Notes under the pieces: generated by a model
Told to the model about the DNA's origin: nothing
The model's database searches: none
The model's input: only the letters and a program-made list of their open reading frames with translations
Assembly: GCF_026930145.1 (NCBI RefSeq)
Contig: NZ_JANHOJ010000001.1
Span: forward strand, 514,454-578,453
Source: Bartonella sp. A05
Lineage (GTDB): Bacteria > Pseudomonadota > Alphaproteobacteria > Rhizobiales > Rhizobiaceae
Length of the DNA stretch: 64,000 nucleotides
Reading direction: 5' to 3'
Position numbers and translations under genes: made by a program
Shown here: in pieces, positions 8,382 to 17,393 of the stretch
Layout of the letters: every line of letters starts with the position of its first letter
Position numbering within the stretch: the stretch's first letter is position 1

Positions 8382-9209
8382 ATCATCAACGGAATTCTAA
8401 TCGATTCAAACAAATGATGGTTTTTGCTTATTGATGAGACATAGAAACATTCAAGAGATAAAATTATGCCACTCACAACCATGCCAACGACACGTGAAAA
8501 ACCTTATACCAAAAAACAGAAGCTGGGTTTGTTAGAAAAGGCTAAAGATTTTTCTTCGCTGCATATTGAAGAAGAAATAGCAAGTTGAAAAAAGATTGAT
8601 GCAAACGTAAGTTTGGCCATTTAATTGGAAAAAAATGAACAAAGGTGATGTGTTGTTGCTGTTTGGGTTTTCTGATCCAGATTGTGTTAAATCTAGTGTT
8701 GTGGCTTAGGTAAAATATTGTGCACCCATGAAGCTATCAATATCAATGCATATGTGTTTCATACATTTATATGATACATGAGCGTGTGTTGGTACGTTGC
8801 ATGCAGTTTAGGCAATGCGTGTTGTATGCATGAATGAAACGACGGATTTTTTTTATTAATTGTCAGTTTTGTGTCGCAAGAAGAACTTTAACTGTTCTTG
8901 AAATTGTGTTGTGCTTTGATAACAAAAGAGGGCAGAAGTAAAATAATATCATGCGTAATAAACAACAAAGGCTACATCGAAGATAGAGCCTTTAACAATT
9001 GAATTGCATAATATCAGAATTGATATGTTACCATTTATATATTTTACGTCTGATCATTTACGAAAAATATTTGAAGACAAAGCACATAACCGCTTTTAAC
9101 AAGTCTACAAGGTATATTTTGCAGCTTTGCGAGGCTTATATAAATTTTCTGTCCTGCTTACGACACGCCAAAAAAACTTAGAGAATCAGAAAAAGATTTA
9201 TTGAGGGTA
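8382..9209. other. Intergenic region between hipBA and the cassette array
   Basis: Contains one small frame at 8466-8588 and otherwise nothing gene-like. Near 8968-8992 an imperfect form of the GGCTCTATC hairpin occurs (AAAGGCT...GATAGAGCCTTT), the terminator type used by the array to the right. Confidence 0.45.
8466..8588 (+). CDS. Short 40-residue ORF, probable gene fragment
   Basis: The frame begins MPLTTMPTTREKPYTKKQKL and ends IEEEIAS. The lysine-rich, plausibly helical sequence looks like the start of a longer phage or accessory protein cut off by a stop. No family is recognised. Confidence 0.3.
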   Translation: MPLTTMPTTREKPYTKKQKLGLLEKAKDFSSLHIEEEIAS

Positions 9210-9407
9210 TTAGGATAAGGAGGATTTAGATGACCTAAGGGAGATTACTGTACATAATGTGTTACAATCTTGTTTATTTGATGGCAAATATGTCTCATCA
9301 ACAGTAATAGATTTTATTTCTTGAATGATGATATGACTATATACAAGTTCTATAAAGATTAAACTGAAAAGAATAGAATATATAAGAACAGAATATCTGA
9401 TATTCAT
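9210..9407 (-). CDS. Array member 1: short exported protein
   Basis: The 65-residue product begins MNIRYSVLIYSILFSLIFI, a signal peptide or membrane segment matching the N-terminus of the other array members. It then diverges and stops early, so the mature part has only about 40 residues with two cysteines. The ATG at 9407 has the family ribosome site TAGGAATATAGCT. It lacks the C-terminal amphipathic region of its relatives and its hairpin is about 220 bases away, so it may be a decaying copy. Confidence 0.55.
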   Translation of the reverse strand: MNIRYSVLIYSILFSLIFIELVYSHIIIQEIKSITVDETYLPSNKQDCNTLCTVISLRSSKSSLS

Positions 9408-10104
9408 AGCTATATTCCTAATACTTATTGAACAAGAAATGCACAAAACAAAATTTATATAAATTCATTTCAAGCTATATAGATTCATTTTTTATGGCTA
9501 TAGTAAAAATGCCACAGATATCGAAAAAACAAAAATTATTTATGTTTTATCAAAAGAATATCGACTAAGAGAGAGAGTATTTTATTTTTTTATCTTTATC
9601 GTGTGGAAAAGATTGAAATTTTATATCACAATAGATGTACAGAAACTTGAGATATGTACAAAATTTTAGGTCATGAAGACTGGCAGGATATGTGCTTATA
9701 GTCTGTGTTTGAATGCATCTGCTTGCTGTCATATGGTTTAGTGTCATTGAATACAGTTTTGCATCGAACTCAGCTTTAGAAAAGCTTGTGTTAGCCGCTT
9801 TTTTCTTTGCGCGAGCATAGCTCTTCGTGGGTATCACAGTGTCAATATATATTGTCGTATATATGTATATGTAGATTGCATGATGCGTCTTTATAGGTTG
9901 TATAGTATGGTGTACGTATGTTGTCGTCGCACGAATGAAGCTGCATGGGTTATATGCGTGGATTGAGAACTCGTTGAAGCATCAGTTTGCGTTTCTGATG
10001 TAGGAGGAGCATTCAATATTCTTTAAAGTCTTGTTTTATGCTTTTTGACAAGCGTTTGATCAAAGAATGATACAATAAAAAGAATATAAACCGTGATAAA
10101 AGAA

Positions 10105-10129
10105 AAGGCTCTATCTGAGATAGAGCCTT
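10105..10129 (-). terminator. Hairpin terminator of array member 2
   Basis: AAGGCTCTATC and GATAGAGCCTT form a perfect 11-bp stem with a TGA loop. It lies about 40 bases past the stop codon and is flanked by A-runs on the plus strand, which are U-runs for the minus-strand transcript. Confidence 0.85.
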
Positions 10130-10168
10130 CGTTTTTAGTTCTGCAATGGACTAATAAAAGTGTGCCAT

Positions 10169-10531
10169 CTATGTGATTCCAAGTTTATTATCGATGTCAC
10201 TTATGAAAGCACGTGCCTTATTCATTACAGAAGAGATGAAAGAATCTCCTTGTGTAACCATATCTTTCACACCTTTCCAGGCTACTCCAGCCATGACACT
10301 TTTCCATAGCATTCCAGCAGCATTCGCAATAATAGCAGGAAGAGCTACTTTCTGTAACGTGGCATCACACAACGCGGTGTCAGATTGTCCATTGAGGTAT
10401 AGGTACGAAGCTGTCTGAGAAACAGCCACAACAGGTGCGGGTTCAAGAATAACTGTACGACTATTTGCTTGTCCTGCAGTTAATACACCAGCAATGATAG
10501 TACATATAAAAACAAAATACCTGATATTCAT
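10169..10531 (-). CDS. Array member 2: small exported protein
   Basis: A 120-residue protein of unknown function. Residues 1-24 (MNIRYFVFICTIIAGVLTAG) are a signal peptide. A proline-rich TVILEPAPVVAV segment follows, then a variable middle with one cysteine. The C-terminus is a long amphipathic stretch with WKSVMAGVAWKGVKDMV and a closing FISDIDNKLGIT. The first 54 residues are almost identical to members 3 and 4, whereas the C-terminal half differs, as if cassettes exchanged ends. The ATG at 10531 follows TAGGAG. Secretion is predicted; the role is not known. Confidence 0.75.
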   Translation of the reverse strand: MNIRYFVFICTIIAGVLTAGQANSRTVILEPAPVVAVSQTASYLYLNGQSDTALCDATLQKVALPAIIANAAGMLWKSVMAGVAWKGVKDMVTQGDSFISSVMNKARAFISDIDNKLGIT

Positions 10532-10542
10532 AACTATACTCC

Positions 10543-10567
10543 TATATTTATTTCGTCAATAAATATA
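10543..10567 (-). promoter_or_regulatory. Inverted repeat in the leader of array member 2
   Basis: TATATTTATT and AATAAATATA form a perfect 10-bp inverted repeat around TCGTC, immediately upstream of the ribosome site. The same element stands before members 3 and 4, and with a GTG loop before members 6-8 (for example 15308-15330). Its position suggests an mRNA hairpin that controls translation, or an operator. Confidence 0.6.
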
Positions 10568-11434
10568 CAAAGTGCATTTTATATAAATTCAATTTAAATA
10601 TCTATAGTAAAAATATCACAGTTATTAAAAAACAAAATATATTCATTCTTTGTCAAAAGAATATTGATAGATAAAGATGTTTTTTGAAAATATATTGTAT
10701 TTATAAATAAAAGAACTTTTTGCGTCTCATATAGTTCCTGTACAAATATTTGTAATTGATACAGAGTGGTGATCTGTGTTTGTAACGGCTATTTTGAATC
10801 TTATTGTCTGTATTATACAAAAAAGAAAATAATTGACGCCTCACAAGAGATATACAAAGAAGAGGTGCAGAACTTGAGATATGCACAAATTTCGTAAGTG
10901 GCGAAAAGTTACGAGAGAGATGTTTGTAATGGTGTTTCCTGTCGTAATAGATCTGTGGCATTGTGTCGTTAGGGTGGATCTGTAAGGGCTATCCCTGCAA
11001 TGTAAATGTTTGCAATAGATTATTTCCTTATGACATTAGAATACAGCTTTGCATCGAACCAAGGTGCAGAAAAAGCTTGTGTTAGCTGCTTTCTGCGTAT
11101 TGGTTTAGCTTTGGTCTATGTGGTAGAGCATTAGCACGGTGTTCATAATGTAATCGGTATGGTATGGTCTGTGTAATAATGCAGGTTGTATAATGCTCTA
11201 TGTCAATTGCGTGATGCGTATATATATGGTTTGTGATGCCGTATATATCAAAGTGTATAGTGCGGTACGTCGCATAAATGAAGTTGACCATACATGACGA
11301 ATTGAAAAAAAGCTCCTGATGGATTGGTCGCGTTTCTATAGGAGAAGAGTGCACAATATTTTGAGCTTCTTTTTATGCTTTTCCTGTCAAAAGTGGGATT
11401 GCAAAATGATAGAACAATAAGGAAACACGATAAA

Positions 11435-11459
11435 AAGGCTCTATCTGGGATAGAGCCTT
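11435..11459 (-). terminator. Hairpin terminator of array member 3
   Basis: AAGGCTCTATC and GATAGAGCCTT form an 11-bp stem around a TGG loop, about 20 bases past the stop codon, with an A-run on the plus strand giving a U-tract in the transcript. Confidence 0.85.
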
Positions 11460-11478
11460 CTTTTAATCCTATGATGGA

Positions 11479-11793
11479 TTAAGAAGATTTTCCATCTATA
11501 AAATTTACAAATGTGCGAACAATCCTTAGGATAAAGGATACGAATTTTTCTACATAAAAGTATGTGCTTCTCACGCCTTTCCATGCTGTTTTAAGAGCAT
11601 ATGAAGTCGTATAATGCGTTGCAACTTTATGCAATGTAGTATCAGATTGTCCACTGAGGTATAGGTACGAAGCTGTTTTAGAAACAGCAACCACAGGTGC
11701 GGGTTCAAGAATAACTGTACGACTATTTGCTTGTCCTGCAGTTAATACACCAGCAATGATAGTACATATAAAAACAAAATACCTGATATTCAT
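11479..11793 (-). CDS. Array member 3: small exported protein
   Basis: The 104-residue product has the signal peptide MNIRYFVFICTIIAGVLTAG and the TVILEPAPVVAVSKTASYLY segment shared with member 2. Its C-terminal helix-like region is different: AWKGVRSTYFYVEKF followed by FVNFIDGKSS. No cysteine remains in the mature part. It has the family leader (inverted repeat plus TAGGAG) and its own terminator, so it is probably transcribed alone. It is identical to member 4. Confidence 0.75.
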   Translation of the reverse strand: MNIRYFVFICTIIAGVLTAGQANSRTVILEPAPVVAVSKTASYLYLSGQSDTTLHKVATHYTTSYALKTAWKGVRSTYFYVEKFVSFILRIVRTFVNFIDGKSS

Positions 11794-12696
11794 AACTATA
11801 CTCCTATATTTATTTCGTCAATAAATATACAAAGTGTACTTTATATAAAATCAATTTAAATATCTATAGTAAAAATATCACAGTTATTAAAAAACAAAAT
11901 ATATTCATTCTTTGTCAAAAGAATATTGATAGATAAAGATGTTTTTTGAAAATATATTGTATTTATAAATAAAAGAACTTTTTGCGTCTCATATAGTTCC
12001 TGTACAAATATTTGTAATTGATACAGAGTGGTGATCTGTGTTTGTAACGGCTATTTTGAATCTTATTGTCTGTATTATACAAAAAAGAAAATAATTGACG
12101 CCTCACAAGAGATATACAAAGAAGAGGTGCAGAACTTGAGATATGCACAAATTTCGTAAGTGGCGAAAAGTTACGAGAGAGATGTTTGTAATGGTGTTTC
12201 CTGTCGTAATAGATCTGTGGCATTGTGTCGTTAGGGTGGATCTGTAAGGGCTATCCCTGCAATGTAAATGTTTGCAATAGATTATTTCCTTATGACATTA
12301 GAATACAGCTTTGCATCGAACCAAGGTGCAGAAAAAGCTTGTGTTAGCTGCTTTCTGCGTATTGGTTTAGCTTTGGTCTATGTGGTAGAGCATTAGCACG
12401 GTGTTCATAATGTAATCGGTATGGTATGGTCTGTGTAATAATGCAGGTTGTATAATGCTCTATGTCAATTGCGTGATGCGTATATATATGGTTTGTGATG
12501 CCGTATATATCAAAGTGTATAGTGCGGTACGTCGCATAAATGAAGTTGACCATACATGACGAATTGAAAAAAAGCTCCTGATGGATTGGTCGCGTTTCTA
12601 TAGGAGAAGAGTGCACAATATTTTGAGCTTCTTTTTATGCTTTTCCTGTCAAAAGTGGGATTGCAAAATGATAGAACAATAAGGAAACACGATAAA

Positions 12697-12721
12697 AAGG
12701 CTCTATCTGGGATAGAGCCTT
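12697..12721 (-). terminator. Hairpin terminator of array member 4
   Basis: Exact copy of the terminator at 11435, 1262 bases further on, just after the stop codon of the duplicated gene. Confidence 0.85.
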
Positions 12722-12740
12722 CTTTTAATCCTATGATGGA

Positions 12741-13055
12741 TTAAGAAGATTTTCCATCTATAAAATTTACAAATGTGCGAACAATCCTTAGGATAAAGGA
12801 TACGAATTTTTCTACATAAAAGTATGTGCTTCTCACGCCTTTCCATGCTGTTTTAAGAGCATATGAAGTCGTATAATGCGTTGCAACTTTATGCAATGTA
12901 GTATCAGATTGTCCACTGAGGTATAGGTACGAAGCTGTTTTAGAAACAGCAACCACAGGTGCGGGTTCAAGAATAACTGTACGACTATTTGCTTGTCCTG
13001 CAGTTAATACACCAGCAATGATAGTACATATAAAAACAAAATACCTGATATTCAT
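12741..13055 (-). CDS. Array member 4: duplicate of member 3
   Basis: The 104-residue protein is identical to member 3, being the second copy of the 1262-bp tandem unit. Leader, ribosome site and terminator are all duplicated, so both copies should be expressible. The duplication doubles gene dose without changing the product. Confidence 0.75.
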   Translation of the reverse strand: MNIRYFVFICTIIAGVLTAGQANSRTVILEPAPVVAVSKTASYLYLSGQSDTTLHKVATHYTTSYALKTAWKGVRSTYFYVEKFVSFILRIVRTFVNFIDGKSS

Positions 13056-13771
13056 AACTATACTCCTATATTTATTTCGTCAATAAATATACAAAGTGTA
13101 CTTTATATAAAATCAATTTAAATATCTATAGTAAAAATATCACAGTTATTAAAAAACAAAATATATTCATTCTTTGTCAAAAGAATATTGATAGATAAAG
13201 ATGTTTTTTGAAAATATATTGTATTTATAAGTAAAAGAACTTTTTGCGTCTCATATAGTTCATGTCCAAATATTTGCAATTAACGAAGTATCGCATAATG
13301 TATTGCAATGAATGGTCTCAGGATTTTAAGTGTTCAAAATTGCTATAATATGCGCCTGCTGTGTCTGTGTTTATAATGCAGTTTGCGCTATAGATGTCGT
13401 TTTTAGTGCAATTGAATGGGGGTGTATTGGTTAAAAGACGGCAGAAATTTGTATCTGTTGTTTTTTACGTGAGCATAGCGTTGGATATATGTGTATGAGA
13501 TATTGTCATGATGTTCATGCAATGAGACTATTGGTGCCTATTGTAGGTAAGATGCACAGATTGTTCTGTGTATGAATAAAGTTATGTATAGTTGTTTGTA
13601 TAAATAAATGAGAGGTTTTTACCTGAATGATCCGTTTGAGGCTTTATCAAAAATAAAGAGCTTAATCGAAAAAAATGGGATGTTTCTTTAAAGCTCGACT
13701 TGTTCTATTTTTGTAAAAGTTGAAACCAAAGAAAATCAGAACAGAAAAATAGGGTAAGCTATTATAAAGTA

Positions 13772-13796
13772 AAGGCCCCATCAAAGACAGGGCCTT
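13772..13796 (-). terminator. Hairpin after the broken array member
   Basis: AAGGCCC and GGGCCTT frame an imperfect hairpin at the position where the other cassettes carry their terminator. The stem has diverged from the GGCTCTATC form, in keeping with decay of the gene above it. Confidence 0.6.
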
Positions 13797-13799
13797 CAA

Positions 13800-14113
13800 C
13801 AGCTTTTCAATTCTACAACAACTTCAATTCTACAACAAACTAGAGATTAGGTTTGTTATGACAGAGCGTACAACTATGTCTATGACAGATAATACAGTTT
13901 CCCCTGCCAAGTATGCGTTTTCATACTCCCCGCAGAAACAGTTGCTTTAAATTTTACTGACTGCCAGACTATCCCTCCCAAGTGCGAAGCTGTTTTAGCA
14001 ACGAAACAACAGCTGGCGTTTGATCGTAAAAAACCGCATAATATAATCATGTATTATACAGAGCATAAACGACCAATAGTCGTAAAAATAAAACAAAATA
14101 TCTGGATATTCAT
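13800..14113 (-). pseudogene. Array member 5: broken copy
   Basis: From the ATG at 14113 the frame reads MNIQIFCFIFTTIGRLCSV and then stops, after a shift relative to the family sequence. Downstream, pieces comparable to the middle and C-terminal region are scattered over different frames. The leader (AT-rich inverted repeat) and terminator position are still recognisable, so this was once a full cassette. Confidence 0.7.
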
Positions 14114-14878
14114 AGTTGTACTTAAATATTTATTTAATTTCAATAAATATCCGAAATGGAATATATAGAAATTTAATTTAAATATCTATAGTAAAAATGT
14201 CACATTCACTAAAAAAACAAAAAATATCCATTATTGGCACAATGAATATTCACAATAAGCATATCATCGTGAATATTATTCTATTTTTCTATAAAATAGT
14301 GAGATTTTTGCAACATAATTCATGAATTAAGGCTGATATCTGTTTCAGATTGGTAATTAACTGAGGCTGGAAGGGCATGTGTCTGCCATGACATTGCTCG
14401 CAATAGATACAGTTTTTCAATAAAATTGAATATGAATGCATAGATTAAAGGATTAACTTGAGTTGGTGCGCGCTATTTTTTGTATTTATGTAGCTTTGGT
14501 GCTTGTGTACGAAATGTTATTACCGTGTTAATAATTCGTTTCTGATGGTAGATATAGGTTGTATGATGCATATATATTTTATGAGAGGTATATAGGAAGT
14601 TGTATATAGTGCGTCGGTTATTGTCTGAAAGAAGTTGTACGGGCAGTATATATAACGGGCAGCATATATAAATGAATTAGCCCATGAATTGCATACTTGA
14701 ATTCGCCAGCAGTTTTTCAATTCTATAATTGGTTTAAGGCTCTGTTAGAAGGAATGTTTTGAACAATAACATACCATGGAATGTTGTTTTATAGTCCAGT
14801 TTATGCTTCCACAGCAAAAGTTGAAATCAAAGAAGAGTAAAATAAAAATAACAAAAAGCGTACGAGTGATGAAAAGTG

Positions 14879-14903
14879 AAGGCTCTATCCGTGATAGAGC
14901 CTT
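14879..14903 (-). terminator. Hairpin terminator of array member 6
   Basis: AAGGCTCTATC and GATAGAGCCTT form a perfect 11-bp stem around CGT, 24 bases past the stop codon. Confidence 0.85.
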
Positions 14904-14926
14904 CAATAATTTAAATCTGTAACGAA

Positions 14927-15295
14927 TTAATGCTTATGTCCGTCACCGATTAATTCATTATCGACTAAATTGATAATGACGCGCATGATTTTTTTTATAA
15001 AAGAGAATACGCTTTCTCCCTTCGTATACATGTTTTTTGCAGAATTCCACCATGTTTGCAATTTATTGAGATAATTTGAGGAGGAGTCTAGGATACAGAT
15101 TCCTGTGGTACAGGCTGTACCATTCGCAACTCTATATATTTTGCCGCTAGGTTGTTCATTCATGAGCGGAGCTGTTTCATAAATAGCGGCAATAACGGGT
15201 TTTGGTTCATGAATAACGGTATGACTATATGCTTGTCCTATAGAAAATAAACTAGCCATAACAGTAAATGTAACAATAAAATATCTCATGTTCAT
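14927..15295 (-). CDS. Array member 6: small exported protein
   Basis: A 122-residue protein from the ATG at 15295 (ribosome site GGGAG). The signal peptide MNMRYFIVTFTVMASLFSIG is followed by SHTVIHEPKPVIAA, a middle with CTTGIC, and a C-terminal region WWNSAKNMYTKGESVFSF ending IINLVDNEL plus a His-containing tail. The WWN...AKN.Y.KGE motif is shared with members 7 and 8 and defines a second subgroup of the array. Function unknown; export is likely. Confidence 0.75.
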   Translation of the reverse strand: MNMRYFIVTFTVMASLFSIGQAYSHTVIHEPKPVIAAIYETAPLMNEQPSGKIYRVANGTACTTGICILDSSSNYLNKLQTWWNSAKNMYTKGESVFSFIKKIMRVIINLVDNELIGDGHKH

Positions 15296-15307
15296 AATTA
15301 TACTCCC

Positions 15308-15330
15308 ATATTTATTTGTGAAATAAATAT
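15308..15330 (-). promoter_or_regulatory. Inverted repeat in the leader of array member 6
   Basis: ATATTTATTT and AAATAAATAT pair perfectly around GTG, directly upstream of the ribosome site. Equivalent elements precede members 7 and 8. The conserved dyad across members whose proteins have diverged suggests selection on it. Confidence 0.6.
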
Positions 15331-15922
15331 CCAAAATAGAGTTTATATAAATTCATTTAAAATAGATATAAAAAAATTATTATAGACATAAAAAAAACAT
15401 AATTAGACAAATTTCTCTTTAAGAAAAGTCCATCCTGGAAACATTGCTTCATTGATCTGGTAAAAAATGGATTTACTCAACGTAATGAGTTTATCAAAAT
15501 TAATAAGGGGGCTGCTTGTTATACAAATACGGACAATCAAGTATGCATGTATAAAATATATATGGGAAAAGGTGGCAGATGTAAGAGATGTTCTTATTGT
15601 TAGATGAAATAGACTATAAAAGAAAAGAAGGAAGCTAGCTTTAGGTTTGTTCTGACAGTTTTTGTGTAGATATATGGTTTTCTTGTGTATGAAATGTGAT
15701 TGCAATATGAATATATGGATGTTGTATTATGCAGAAATAGGTTCATGCATCCATGAATTCATAAACGGCTTTATTCTGATTGCCGAGCTTGAGACTTTGT
15801 CGAAAAAGTACTTTTAAAAGAAGTTCATTAAAGGATATTGGAGTTGCATTCTTACCTTCAATGTACAGGTTAAAATCAAAGAATCAAAATAAAGAAGAAC
15901 AAGAAGTGTATACGCAATAAAT

Positions 15923-15947
15923 AAAGGCTCTGTTCGTTACAAAGCCT
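15923..15947 (-). terminator. Hairpin terminator of array member 7
   Basis: AAGGCTCTGT and ACAAAGCCTT form a 10-bp stem with one mismatch around TCGTT, about 40 bases past the stop codon. Confidence 0.75.
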
Positions 15948-15983
15948 TCGATGTTTTAATTCTGTCATAAATTAACGTTCATA

Positions 15984-16337
15984 TTAGTTTTTGATAAACT
16001 CTTTATCGACTAAATTAATAATGACATGCATAATTTTCCCTATAGCAGATAATACGCTTTCTCCCTTCGCGTATATATTTTTTGCCAAATTCCACCATTT
16101 TTGCAATTTATTGAAATAATTTGAGGAGTCTGTGTTGGAGTTTCCTATGGCGCATACCATCCCATCCCCAAGTCTATACATTTTGCAGGTAGGTTGTCCG
16201 TTCACATGCGAAGCTGCTTGATAAAGAGTAGCCATAACGGGGGTTGGTTTATGAATAACGGTATGACTATATGCCTGTCCTGTAAAAAATAAACTGACCA
16301 TGGCAGTAAACATAACAACAAAATATCTAATGCTCAT
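15984..16337 (-). CDS. Array member 7: small exported protein
   Basis: The 117-residue product starts MSIRYFVVMFTAMVSLFFTG (signal peptide). It continues SHTVIHKPTPVMATLYQAAS, has two cysteines in the middle, and ends with WWNLAKNIYAKGESVLSAIG and HVIINLVDKEFIKN. It belongs to the same subgroup as members 6 and 8, with a similar leader, ribosome site and terminator. The start at 16337 has the GGGAG site; an ATG further upstream adds 13 residues that are not signal-like. Confidence 0.75.
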   Translation of the reverse strand: MSIRYFVVMFTAMVSLFFTGQAYSHTVIHKPTPVMATLYQAASHVNGQPTCKMYRLGDGMVCAIGNSNTDSSNYFNKLQKWWNLAKNIYAKGESVLSAIGKIMHVIINLVDKEFIKN

Positions 16338-16982
16338 AATTATACTCCCATATTTATTTGTGAAATAAATATCCAAAACAGAACTTATATAAATTCATTT
16401 TAAATGGCTATAGTAAAATTGTCACAGACATAAAAAACTACAAAAAGACATTATTTTTTCAAATAATATTTATAAAAAAGCTTAAATATTTGCATTTTTA
16501 TTTTATTTATTGGTTAAATAATGTGGTTATTCTTAATATAATGAGTTTATCAAAATTGATAAGGTGGCTGCTTGTTATATAAATACGGACAATCAAATAT
16601 GCATGATAAAATATATGTATAGGAAAAGGTGCTGCATGTAAGAGATGTTCTTATTGTTAGATGAAATAGACTATAAAAGAAAAGAAGGAAGATAGTTTTA
16701 GGTTTGTGCCGACAGTTTCCGTGTAGATATATGGTTTTCTTGTGTATGAAATGTGATTGCAATGTGAAGATATGTATGTTGTATTATGCAGAAATAGGTT
16801 CATGCATCCATGAATTCATAAACGGCTTTATTCTGATTGCCGAGCTTGAGACTTTGTCGAAAAAGTACTTTTTAAAAGAAGCGCATTAAAGGATGTTGGA
16901 GTTGCGTTCTGTACCTTCAATGTACAGGTTAAAATCAAAGAATCAAAATCAAGAAGAACAAGAAGTGTATACGCAATAAATA

Positions 16983-17007
16983 AAGGCTCTGTTCGTTACA
17001 AAGCCTT
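16983..17007 (-). terminator. Hairpin terminator of array member 8
   Basis: Same hairpin as at 15923, within a block of about 145 bases that is almost identical between the two cassettes (15806-15950 and 16862-17008). Confidence 0.75.
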
Positions 17008-17030
17008 CAGTCTGTTTATACTACAATGCA

Positions 17031-17393
17031 TTACAATTTAAGTTCGCTATCCACGTAACTGATGATTATGCGCATAAATTTTCCTATGATGGAGAATATC
17101 ATTTCCCCTTTCATGTATATATTTTTCGCGTAGTTCCACCATTTTTGCGCATTATTCATAGGGCTTGAAGAAAGGTCTGTACTACTTTGGGAACTTCCTG
17201 GTAATGCCTGTATTGCATCACCCGCAACTCTATATATTTTGCCGTTAGGTTGTTCGTTCATGAGCGAAGCTGTTTCATAAATAGCGGCAATAACGGGTTT
17301 TGGTTCATGAATAACAGTGTGGCTATATGCCTGTCCCACAGAAAGTAAGCTGGCAATAACAGTAAATGTGACAATAAAATATCTCATGTTCAT
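17031..17393 (-). CDS. Array member 8: small exported protein
   Basis: A 120-residue protein starting MNMRYFIVTFTVIASLLSVG. After SHTVIHEPKPVIAAIYETAS the middle is serine-rich (GSSQSSTDLSSSP) and lacks the cysteines of members 6 and 7. The C-terminus keeps WWNYAKNIYMKGEMIFSIIG and IIISYVDSEL. It is the right-most, first-transcribed cassette by orientation, but it has its own leader and terminator like the rest. Confidence 0.75.
   Translation of the reverse strand: MNMRYFIVTFTVIASLLSVGQAYSHTVIHEPKPVIAAIYETASLMNEQPNGKIYRVAGDAIQALPGSSQSSTDLSSSPMNNAQKWWNYAKNIYMKGEMIFSIIGKFMRIIISYVDSELKL

Larger units (their letters stand above)
10590..13110. repeat. 1262-bp tandem duplication
   Basis: Positions about 10590-11848 and 11849-13110 carry the same sequence with an offset of 1262. 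Each contains a full spacer, a terminator hairpin and a 104-residue gene, and I saw no difference between the copies. Downstream spacer sequence diverges after about 13260. The duplication must be recent or kept uniform by gene conversion. Confidence 0.9.

Noticed and set aside
10701..11354. Two open frames (86 and 90 residues) in the array spacer, present again at 11963-12616
   Set aside because: They are identical only because the whole 1262-bp unit is duplicated. The related spacer at 9565-9837 does not keep the same frames, they lack good ribosome sites, and composition is non-protein-like.
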